A stretch of DNA of 13,932 nucleotides, from contig JAFYET010000220.1 in the NCBI GenBank assembly GCA_017544125.1, forward strand, positions 1 to 13,932. The letters are read 5' to 3'. This document shows, in pieces, positions 7,244 through 13,932 of this stretch. The notes below the pieces were generated by a model, which saw only the letters and a list, made by a program, of their open reading frames with translations, made no database searches and was not told the origin of the DNA. The position numbers and the translations under genes were made by a program. The first letter of the stretch is position 1, and each line of letters opens with the position of its first letter. This stretch comes from Ruminococcus sp. (GTDB taxonomy: Bacteria; Bacillota; Clostridia; Oscillospirales; Ruminococcaceae).

Positions 7244-7975
7244 TTACTCTTTTATGATAACAGCTATCGCAGAATTATTATCCATATCAGTTCCTGCTGC
7301 ATTTTGCTTAACACGCTCACACATAGCAGCCAGCCATTCATCAGCGCCTATACTCTTTTTTAGCAGCTTACACATCTCTTTTTCAAGTATAGGCTCCCAG
7401 AAGCCATCGGAGCACAGCAGAAATGCATCTCCCGGCATTATAGTGCTCCAATCAGACATTTCATATTTCAGCTTATCACATTCAACGCCCATTACACGCA
7501 GCAATCTATTTCTGTCAGGGTGCTGTCTTATATGTTTTTCCTTTATATCACCTGCCAGCGCCAACATCTGAGGCACGCTGTGGTCTAAGCTGCGTGAGCA
7601 GACTTTATTTTTCCTGAAATGATACAGCCTTGAATCCCCGATATAAATATACCTGGATCTGTTATCATCAATAACGAGCACGACCGCCGTTGTCTTCATT
7701 TCAAATCTTGCGCCGAGCTTTTGCTGCTCTTCAAGCAGCCCTTCCTGCGTCCTGTCAAGTACACTCTCACAGAAAGTTTCTATATCATCCGTCACCATAA
7801 AGCATTCCTTTATTGCATTTGCCACATATCCCGAGGCAAGCTCTCCTTTTCCGTGCCCGCCAAGCCCGTCACAAAGAATAAAACAATATTTACCGTTATT
7901 CTCGGCAAGAGCTATAGTATCCTCATTTTTCTCTCTTGTGCCAATATCTGTATACGCACAATGGTCAACCTTCAT
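7244..7975 (-). CDS. PP2C-family Ser/Thr protein phosphatase
   Basis: 243 residues, the usual length for a stand-alone bacterial PP2C (PrpC/Stp type). Metal-binding motifs are present in order: TDIGTREKNED at 9-19 (R14, E18, D19), CDGLGGHGKGE at 35-45 (D36, G37), YIGDSRLY at 111-118, DHSVPQML at 131-138, LCSDGFWEPI at 187-196 (D190) and DNNSAIAV at 232-239 (D232; DNxT-type position has Ser). There is no signal peptide or membrane segment, so it acts in the cytoplasm. It uses two or three Mn/Mg ions to remove phosphate from Ser/Thr. Next to two kinases it most likely reverses their autophosphorylation and the phosphorylation of their targets, as PrpC does for PrkC. The ribosome binding site is weak (AAGG, about 10 nt before the ATG). 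Its start lies 77 bp after the surface-protein gene, with a terminator hairpin between. Confidence 0.93.
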   Translation of the reverse strand: MKVDHCAYTDIGTREKNEDTIALAENNGKYCFILCDGLGGHGKGELASGYVANAIKECFMVTDDIETFCESVLDRTQEGLLEEQQKLGARFEMKTTAVVLVIDDNRSRYIYIGDSRLYHFRKNKVCSRSLDHSVPQMLALAGDIKEKHIRQHPDRNRLLRVMGVECDKLKYEMSDWSTIMPGDAFLLCSDGFWEPILEKEMCKLLKKSIGADEWLAAMCERVKQNAAGTDMDNNSAIAVIIKE

Positions 7976-8002
7976 ATCAACACCGCCTTATTTATAAACA
8001 AA

Positions 8003-8026
8003 GAGCCGCTGGCAGTGCAGCGGCTC
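8003..8026 (-). terminator. Intercistronic hairpin terminator or attenuator after the surface-protein gene
   Basis: A perfect 9-bp GC-rich stem (GAGCCGCTG 8003-8011 with CAGCGGCTC 8018-8026) and a 6-nt loop. On the minus strand it is followed by TTTGTTTATAA. It lies 26 bp past the surface-protein stop and 27 bp before the phosphatase start. With no convincing promoter in the gap, partial read-through is the likeliest way to reach the phosphatase and kinase genes, giving them lower expression than the surface protein; this is inferred. Confidence 0.8.
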
Positions 8027-8052
8027 CCGTTTGATCTTTCAGAGCTTAATGC

Positions 8053-11000
8053 TTATTTGTGCTTTTTCTTTGAAATAACGACTGATACAGCAGCAAGCAT
8101 CATACATACGCCAAATGCAGCCGCAGGGTTGCCGGTGGTGGGGTTGTTTCCGCCGCCGTTAACGTTTGAAGCGTTATTGCCTGCACCGTTATTTGTTGTG
8201 CTGCTATTTGAACTGTTGTTTTTGTTTGTTTCCTTTTCCTTGCTTTCCTTAGCCTTATCGGAGTCGCCTGTAACGTTTTCCTCGGTAATATCGAGCTTAT
8301 CGTTATCCATAGTCTTGGGTTCACCGGCAGCTACGAGCTCGAGTTTGTCGCCGTCCATCTTAACGGTCATCATTACCTCTGAGCCTGCGTAAGCTGTGAC
8401 AACATCACCGCTGAGGCTAATGGAATCGCCCTTAACTATCTCAAATGCCTTTTCGGCAACAGCATTACCGTTATCATCAATAACAGATATCCTGTGCTTA
8501 CCGCTTTCAACGCCGAGATACTTTGCATAGCCGCTGCTGCTTGTTCTTGCTGAGTATACATCAGAATGTATCTCAACGAGCTTATCAGCAACAGGCTTAT
8601 CATTGGCATCTATAAGATATACCAGCATATCTACTGCGATAGTATCATTTGCGGGAACAGGAGTTATATCAATGGTCTTGCCGCCGTCAGAGGGCTTGTC
8701 CTTATCTGTCTGCCCATTGATAACATCGGGTGCATCCGGATCTCCGCTCTCAGGATCCTTTTTAGGAATTGTATCCTTTTCAGTCTCGCCGCATTCAGGG
8801 CAGGTACGGGTCATCTCGCCCTCTGCCTCAATGGTAGGCTCAACTGTCACCTTCCAGTCACTCCAGTTATGCTTATGAACAGGCACGATACCGGTCTGCT
8901 TCTCACCGCATCCAAGACAGGTACGGGTCTTTACGCCCTCTTTTTCGGTCGTGGGCTTTGTTGTGATCTCCCACTCGCCCCAGTTATGGATATGAACTTC
9001 CTTCTTCTTGACATTTACACGGAAGTTCTGAGCTGTTCTCTTGAGCTCGCCGTCCTTGTTTCTGAACTCAATAGCTATCGTGTTCTCGCCTGATCTTACC
9101 TTGTTCTTAAGAGTCTGGCTCTTTATGGTTATCTCGGTACTGCCTGATTTACTTGTGAAGTCTTCACCGTCTTCAAGCTCTTCACCGTTGAACCAGAACT
9201 TCTTATAATTGCCATACTCACCGTCAGAGATGAAGAGTATATCTTCAAGGTCGTCAACATTTGTAAGCGGGTAATCTTCATTCTCAGCTGCATCAGCTTC
9301 CAGCTCATAGTCAAGCACGAAGTCATGCTCGCCCTGGTCTGTACCGACGCTCTGCTTAACAGGATAGCCCTCATCAGATGCTGAGTAAACTATTTCATTC
9401 TCATTAGGCTTTACAACGAGCTTAAGGTCAACGCTCGAGTTCTTGAACGATACATAGTCTGCATAATAAGGGTCAACTGTGAATATTGCCTCAACAGTAA
9501 ACTCATACTCGCCCGCCTTCTGAGGTGTACCGTAGAGTTCGCCGTTCTCAGGGTTAAGCGTTATACCCTCAGGCAGCTTATAGTCTGTGGGAATAGGCAC
9601 CTCGACCAGATCGCCGTACTGGTCTTCAACCATTTTATACTCGGGCTTTAATCTGAAGCTTACAGTTACCCAGTCATACATATTGCTTGTAGCGATAAGG
9701 TTTGAATAAGGAACGAACTTAACGGCAGGGTCGATCTCCTTGATAGTTATCCTGGGATTACCTGCACGGCCCTTAAGAACTATTATCTTATCCTCCTGAC
9801 CGTCTGCCGAGATCTTGAGCTTACCGCTTATCTCGCCGTCACCGTCAGGGAGAAGCCTTACCTTTGCCACATAAGAATCACCGTTATTATCATACACGGG
9901 CTTAAGTGTCGAGTTGTTCTCGCCGCCAACTACCCAGTATTTGTCGAGCTTGACATTCTTTGCATCTACAAGCTCTGCTTTAAGACCAGTAAGGTTAGCA
10001 TCACCTGTATTGATGATAGATACATCATGGCTGTAACCGTAAAGTTCGTTGAACATTACTTCTCTTTCATCGGGTCCGTTAACATACAGCTTAGCGCCGC
10101 CCTTATGCTGTGTTACAACGTTCACCTGATAGTTTCTTACCTTATCAACGTGTGCCTTCTTATCTTCGTTATCGGTTATTGCGCTGTAATGAACATAGCC
10201 CTTTGAGAAATCATTTACAGTCTCTCCCGATTTCTGAAGAACATTCTCTTTATAGATCTTCAGCTTTGTGAGTGTTCCGTCTTCCCAGTTTTTAACTGTA
10301 TCAGCGCTCTTATATACGAGCTTGAGCTGCGACATCTGCTCTGTCGAGAGCTTATCCTTGACAAGCACCGTCTGATAGCCTATAGAGCCGAGAGAGTCTA
10401 CAAGACCTGCTCCGTTTGAAAGAACGTAATGATCGCAGTCTGCCTCGACATATTCGCCCTTGTCATTCTTATAAAGCACGCCTGTTGCCGTAAAGAACGG
10501 GTCGATACCTGTGCGGATAGGCACATCATTGAACACCTGAGGCTCTTCGTCGGGATCGTCTATCGGCTGGGTCTGCTCAGGCTTTTTGAGCACTGTAAGC
10601 TCAGCTGTCAGCTTACTGTTATTGCCAGCCTTATCGTAAGCTGTTGCAACGATCGTATATACGCCTTCCTTAAGCGTGCCCATATCGTATGTTGCTGTAT
10701 ATTCACCAACATATCCATAGTAGCTGTTTAATGTCAGTTCCTTAGCTTCACCGTTTATCGTAAATGTGCAGTGATCAACGTCAACGTTATCACTGATATC
10801 ATAATGCAGTTTAAGAGTATCGCCATCGTAGTATGTGTATTCATTGACATACTTGCAGTTGGGGTTGGTTACATACTCGCCTGTTTCTTCATCATATATT
10901 GTTTTGTCGTATGAATAAAAATCTTCCAGACTAATTGTAGGCGGTGTCTTATCTGCATCGGCTGTAAAATAGCCATTGCAAGATACACTTAGATTCTTTA

Positions 11001-13500
11001 TTGTTCCATCTGCAAACACGAGTGTAAAATACTCATAAACACCATCATAATAATTTGACATCAGCGGGTCAGGACAATACTCACCATACGGTTTGTAATA
11101 GACATCAGCATCTTTCTCCATTGCTTCGAGCTTATAGCCCTTATTGTCACCGTTTGCAAGTATAACATCTGTTACGTCCTTGATATCCTCAGCTTCTTCT
11201 ATCTCCTTGGCGGAAGTATATGTTCCGGCATATACCTTTGAAGGTCTTACCTTATAGGTGCCGTTATCGATCCTTACAAGCTGAACAGAATCAAGCGTCA
11301 TATACAGCTGTGTTAATACATTAAAGCCAAAGCCATTATCCGCATTAAGCTTTAATCCATAATCATTGCAGTCAACCTCAAATGAGATCTTGTCACCGGC
11401 CGAAAGGTCGGAGTATATATAATATGCAAGCTCATTATAATCATAATTGAATTTTTGCAGCACCTTGGGGTCCTTAGTCTGCTCATACTCATCAAGCAGC
11501 TCCTCATCGGTCTCAAGAGAATAGCCTGCTGCTTCTATATTGCCCTGATACAGCTTGAACGCCTGTCTGTCTTCAGTATAGAATTCATCCTCATAGCCCT
11601 TGGTTATCGTTGCATTGAAAACTATCTTATAATCATTGACATCAAAGTCAGCCGCTTTGAAGCGATCGTCATAGAGAGATACCCAGCTACTGTTTCTCGG
11701 CTTCATAGTTACAGGGGCATCTGTAAGCGCTGCATCGTCAAGCTGCTCATCATACTGATATCTGTCAAACTCAAAGAGTGAATCCTTTTCATTCGGGTTA
11801 TGACCTGTAAAAGTAAAGTTATTGAATACAAGATAATGCTCTTTATCTATAGCTCTGCCCTTGGATCGGTCAAGTTCGCCGCTATAGCTTACATTATTTG
11901 AGCCTGTATCCTCAAACTTACCTTGTGCAGCATCAAAGGAGTCATTATTTGTATAAAAACCCTCTTCATCGGTCTCATCTTCATACTTGCCGTCTGTTGA
12001 ACGTATATCGATACTGCCGTCGGTCAGCATAGACATACTGCCTGATGCAACAACAAAATCATATGAAACAACTGTCGAAGATGCGCCGTCATCAGAAGGT
12101 CTGCTGTAAACCACAGCAAAAACATTGTCAAGTGACCTTGTGCTCAGATCAACTCTGACGCCTTCCACTTCGGTCTGCTTATAGCCTTCTTCATCATCAT
12201 ACATTTCGTATGAAAGAATGCTGTCTGTTACAGGCTTTGTTGTTGTCGGAATTGTCTTTACCTTAAAGACATTATCCTCGCCTGCAAGCGCCTGAATATC
12301 CTTGAATTTGTAGACATTCACATCAACGCCGCTGTTCTTGAGGCTGTCGATATTTTCTTTATCGGCGATCAGTGTGAAATAATTTTCATTATTTATTGCC
12401 TTGCCGAAGTAGCGTGCGTACTTTGTATTATAATTCACATTATTGATGAATCTGTAATATATTTCAATACTATTACCATCATCATCTTCTGCCCAATCCC
12501 AATCGTCATAATCGCCTACATTTCCGTCAGCATCAGGCTCTATAACTTCCCGGTCATGGTAGCTATCACTATAATCTGAGATCTCGTTTCTATCTGTTTG
12601 TGCAGGGCTCAGTTTACCATCTTCGCCTTTGGTATAAAGGGCAACAGAAAATTCCTGCTTTTCAAGTGTTTTCTTTGACAGCGTATAATTTGTATTCATA
12701 CAATCTGTCTTAGCAGTATCTATAGCATATCTGCCGCTGCCAATAACGAATGATACATCACTATCGTCATCATCGTAATAATAGTCGGAGGTATTCTCAC
12801 CTATTACACTGATATCGATAGTCTGCCCCTTACCGAAGGTGTATTCTTTATCCTCATTGATCCAGACTTTTGTGGCTTTGGAGATATCAAAATCCTTATC
12901 CTCGCACTTGAGATCCTTCTTCAGATTATCAACAGGGTAATTTTTCTGCTCATCAATAGTGTATGCTGACAGATCGACAGTTATATCCTTCTTCGGCAGC
13001 TTGCTGATATTTCTGCAAATAGTCAGATCAAGCCATACATTGTGGTCATCATCTATCTGCTTGGCAGTACCGACTATAACCGATAAGTTTCTGCCGCTTG
13101 ATGATGTAGCCTCATAATCTGAAAGATCAAACTCATCATCACCTGTAAGCACTTCATACGAATCCTCGTACGAATCATATCTTGCAAATGAAATGTTTGA
13201 CGGCATACCGGCAATATCAGCTATCGCACAATCCTTGTAGTAATCATCGCCATTGCTATAGCCGTTCCCTTCTTCATCCCCCGTCACCTTTGCATAATCC
13301 TTGACAACGATCAGTTTCTGAAGATCGGAGACCTTGACGTGCTCAAGATCTTCTGCCGCTATCGAGTTGAGAACAAGCTCAGCCTGATAGCGTTTCAGCG
13401 GCATTAGCGTAGCACTGGCATTCAGAGATGAAAAGCCCTGAAGCATACTAAGCGTCAATGCGCCTGCTGTGGATAATGACAAAAGTTTTTTCTTATCCAT
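8053..13500 (-). CDS. Large secreted, sortase-anchored multidomain surface protein
   Basis: 1815 residues. Signal peptide at 1-30 (MDKKK, hydrophobic core, ASA before the likely cut). The first 800 or so residues are rich in Asp and Tyr and match no family I recognise. Then: an Ig-like domain of the bacterial adhesin type (about 849-971, from DKTPPTISL to AYDKAGN); a beta-rich segment that may be Ig or CARDB-like (about 1122-1257); a putative Ig domain (about 1260-1364, LPEGITLNPENGELYGTP); an X2-like beta domain (about 1387-1497, FNGEELEDGEDF, then GSTEITIKS); two HxHNW...CxxC repeats (1503-1580); a carboxypeptidase-regulatory-like beta domain (about 1618-1700); a Ser/Asn/Gly-rich wall-spanning stretch; and the sorting signal NPTTG (1786-1790), a hydrophobic segment and KKKHK. 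It is therefore exported and probably linked to peptidoglycan by a sortase. Role unknown: adhesion, substrate binding or sensing are all possible. No enzymatic domain was recognised. The start has a strong ribosome binding site. Confidence 0.9.
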   Translation of the reverse strand: MDKKKLLSLSTAGALTLSMLQGFSSLNASATLMPLKRYQAELVLNSIAAEDLEHVKVSDLQKLIVVKDYAKVTGDEEGNGYSNGDDYYKDCAIADIAGMPSNISFARYDSYEDSYEVLTGDDEFDLSDYEATSSSGRNLSVIVGTAKQIDDDHNVWLDLTICRNISKLPKKDITVDLSAYTIDEQKNYPVDNLKKDLKCEDKDFDISKATKVWINEDKEYTFGKGQTIDISVIGENTSDYYYDDDDSDVSFVIGSGRYAIDTAKTDCMNTNYTLSKKTLEKQEFSVALYTKGEDGKLSPAQTDRNEISDYSDSYHDREVIEPDADGNVGDYDDWDWAEDDDGNSIEIYYRFINNVNYNTKYARYFGKAINNENYFTLIADKENIDSLKNSGVDVNVYKFKDIQALAGEDNVFKVKTIPTTTKPVTDSILSYEMYDDEEGYKQTEVEGVRVDLSTRSLDNVFAVVYSRPSDDGASSTVVSYDFVVASGSMSMLTDGSIDIRSTDGKYEDETDEEGFYTNNDSFDAAQGKFEDTGSNNVSYSGELDRSKGRAIDKEHYLVFNNFTFTGHNPNEKDSLFEFDRYQYDEQLDDAALTDAPVTMKPRNSSWVSLYDDRFKAADFDVNDYKIVFNATITKGYEDEFYTEDRQAFKLYQGNIEAAGYSLETDEELLDEYEQTKDPKVLQKFNYDYNELAYYIYSDLSAGDKISFEVDCNDYGLKLNADNGFGFNVLTQLYMTLDSVQLVRIDNGTYKVRPSKVYAGTYTSAKEIEEAEDIKDVTDVILANGDNKGYKLEAMEKDADVYYKPYGEYCPDPLMSNYYDGVYEYFTLVFADGTIKNLSVSCNGYFTADADKTPPTISLEDFYSYDKTIYDEETGEYVTNPNCKYVNEYTYYDGDTLKLHYDISDNVDVDHCTFTINGEAKELTLNSYYGYVGEYTATYDMGTLKEGVYTIVATAYDKAGNNSKLTAELTVLKKPEQTQPIDDPDEEPQVFNDVPIRTGIDPFFTATGVLYKNDKGEYVEADCDHYVLSNGAGLVDSLGSIGYQTVLVKDKLSTEQMSQLKLVYKSADTVKNWEDGTLTKLKIYKENVLQKSGETVNDFSKGYVHYSAITDNEDKKAHVDKVRNYQVNVVTQHKGGAKLYVNGPDEREVMFNELYGYSHDVSIINTGDANLTGLKAELVDAKNVKLDKYWVVGGENNSTLKPVYDNNGDSYVAKVRLLPDGDGEISGKLKISADGQEDKIIVLKGRAGNPRITIKEIDPAVKFVPYSNLIATSNMYDWVTVSFRLKPEYKMVEDQYGDLVEVPIPTDYKLPEGITLNPENGELYGTPQKAGEYEFTVEAIFTVDPYYADYVSFKNSSVDLKLVVKPNENEIVYSASDEGYPVKQSVGTDQGEHDFVLDYELEADAAENEDYPLTNVDDLEDILFISDGEYGNYKKFWFNGEELEDGEDFTSKSGSTEITIKSQTLKNKVRSGENTIAIEFRNKDGELKRTAQNFRVNVKKKEVHIHNWGEWEITTKPTTEKEGVKTRTCLGCGEKQTGIVPVHKHNWSDWKVTVEPTIEAEGEMTRTCPECGETEKDTIPKKDPESGDPDAPDVINGQTDKDKPSDGGKTIDITPVPANDTIAVDMLVYLIDANDKPVADKLVEIHSDVYSARTSSSGYAKYLGVESGKHRISVIDDNGNAVAEKAFEIVKGDSISLSGDVVTAYAGSEVMMTVKMDGDKLELVAAGEPKTMDNDKLDITEENVTGDSDKAKESKEKETNKNNSSNSSTTNNGAGNNASNVNGGGNNPTTGNPAAAFGVCMMLAAVSVVISKKKHK
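8762..8994 (-). repeat. Two HxHNW...CxxC repeats in the surface protein
   Basis: Two copies of a roughly 40-residue unit, residues 1503-1541 and 1542-1580. Each opens with H-x-H-N-W-(G/S)-(E/D)-W and ends T-R-T-C-x-x-C-G-E, followed by an isoleucine-proline (repeat 2) or isoleucine-valine-proline (repeat 1) end. Two His and two Cys per unit would suit one metal ion. Such units are common in clostridial surface proteins, but their function is not known to me. Confidence 0.8.
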
Positions 13501-13507
13501 ACTTTTT

Positions 13508-13514
13508 CCTCCTT
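13508..13514 (-). promoter_or_regulatory. Strong ribosome binding site of the surface-protein gene
   Basis: The minus strand reads AAGGAGG, 7 nt before the ATG at 13500. It is the strongest site in the window and supports high translation and this start choice. Confidence 0.85.
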
Positions 13515-13533
13515 GTATATTTGTTTATCATAT

Positions 13534-13932
13534 TTAAGATTGCCTTTTATGGGCTATATCTATAAGCTCATCTATACTGTAGACAGATGTGCTTTTTATA
13601 CTGCCTGTCGGGTAATCAAATATAAGCATATTCTTATAAAAATCAGTAAGATAAGGAAGCTCTGCGAGCGTTTCCAGCTTATCATCAAGTATGAGACCGT
13701 ATTTACTGCCCTCATCAGATGTGAATATGGCAATAATGTCGCCCTCATATTCATACACATAAGCAAGATAGCCGTTTTTCTTAAGCTCACCTATTTCCTT
13801 GCCTGATTTTTTATCCTTGACCGTTGCAGCACCATGCAAGGGAGATGTCACCTGATAGCTTTCAGTTTCAAATTCGGTAACTATGTCCTTATCGGGCTTA
13901 TCGACCGACTTTGTTTCTATCAGCTTTCCGTC
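13534..13932 (-). CDS. C-terminal part of an unidentified protein, possibly beta-propeller-like
   Basis: The frame is open to the right edge, giving 132 visible residues ending in TAA at 13534-13536. A GTG at 13851 lies inside the frame and is not a convincing start. The visible part is charged and alternates polar and hydrophobic residues (GYLAYVYEYEGDIIAIF, then KYGLILDDKLETLAELPYL), suggesting a run of short beta strands. It ends in a short helix (SIDELIDIAHKR). This pattern is like the last blades of the WD40-like propellers attached to some clostridial kinases and sensor proteins, but the call is weak. No membrane segment or anchor is visible. It lies 33 bp upstream of the surface-protein gene on the same strand and is probably co-transcribed with it. 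Confidence 0.6.
   Translation of the reverse strand, partial: DGKLIETKSVDKPDKDIVTEFETESYQVTSPLHGAATVKDKKSGKEIGELKKNGYLAYVYEYEGDIIAIFTSDEGSKYGLILDDKLETLAELPYLTDFYKNMLIFDYPTGSIKSTSVYSIDELIDIAHKRQS

Noticed and set aside
4914..7975. Housekeeping prpC-prkC locus
   Set aside because: The phosphatase-kinase order fits, but the usual neighbours (rsgA, rpe and rRNA methyltransferase genes) are absent, there are two kinases, and both have zinc ribbons and atypical outer domains.
7985..8030. Possible promoter for the phosphatase (TATAAA just after the hairpin)
   Set aside because: The matching -35 position falls inside the hairpin stem and does not resemble TTGACA.
12471..12540. Dockerin-like calcium loop (DADGNVGDYDD) in the surface protein
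   Set aside because: A dockerin needs two such loops with helices in about 60 residues, usually at a terminus. Only one loop is present, in the middle of the protein and within a generally acidic stretch.
13520..13560. Possible promoter before the surface-protein gene (TATGAT at 13527-13532, minus strand)
   Set aside because: No acceptable -35 element lies 16-18 bp upstream, and an A+T-rich gap makes chance -10 matches likely.

Overview
The window most likely comes from a gut or rumen Ruminococcus-like Bacillota (Oscillospiraceae). The case rests on the types of gene present: transmembrane Ser/Thr kinases with PASTA repeats, a cohesin-like domain of the kind known from cellulosome systems, an NPxTG-type cell-wall sorting signal, AGGAGG-type ribosome binding sites and a moderate G+C content. 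It is an inference; no marker gene fixes the species.

Layout. At the left edge (3-1490, plus strand) is the 3' part of a large superfamily 1 helicase of the DUF4011/DUF3320 type with a Vsr/REase-like domain. A strong hairpin (1532-1570) that can act in both directions separates it from everything else. All remaining genes lie on the minus strand and read from right to left: the 3' end of an unidentified gene, possibly beta-propeller-like (13534-13932); a 1815-residue secreted, wall-anchored surface protein (8053-13500); an intercistronic hairpin terminator (8003-8026); a PP2C-family phosphatase (7244-7975); a transmembrane kinase with a family 1 solute-binding-like extracellular domain (4914-7217); a transmembrane kinase with six PASTA repeats, a Thr/Lys-rich stalk and a C-terminal cohesin-like domain (1780-4905); and a 52-residue small ORF (1577-1735) that ends at the shared terminator.

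How the genes may work together. The phosphatase and the two kinases are spaced 26 and 8 bp apart and look like one translationally coupled unit: two membrane kinases with different outside sensors and one cytoplasmic phosphatase to reset them. One sensor resembles a sugar-type binding protein. The other combines muropeptide-type PASTA repeats with a cohesin-like module that could capture a dockerin-bearing partner. The large wall protein just upstream may be a co-regulated surface component, although a terminator-like hairpin separates it from the phosphatase. The whole reads as a surface-sensing signalling locus, different from the housekeeping prpC-prkC locus because both kinases carry N-terminal zinc ribbons and unusual outer domains.

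No tRNA, rRNA, CRISPR array, insertion sequence or phage gene was seen. No stretch longer than 300 bases lacks a gene.
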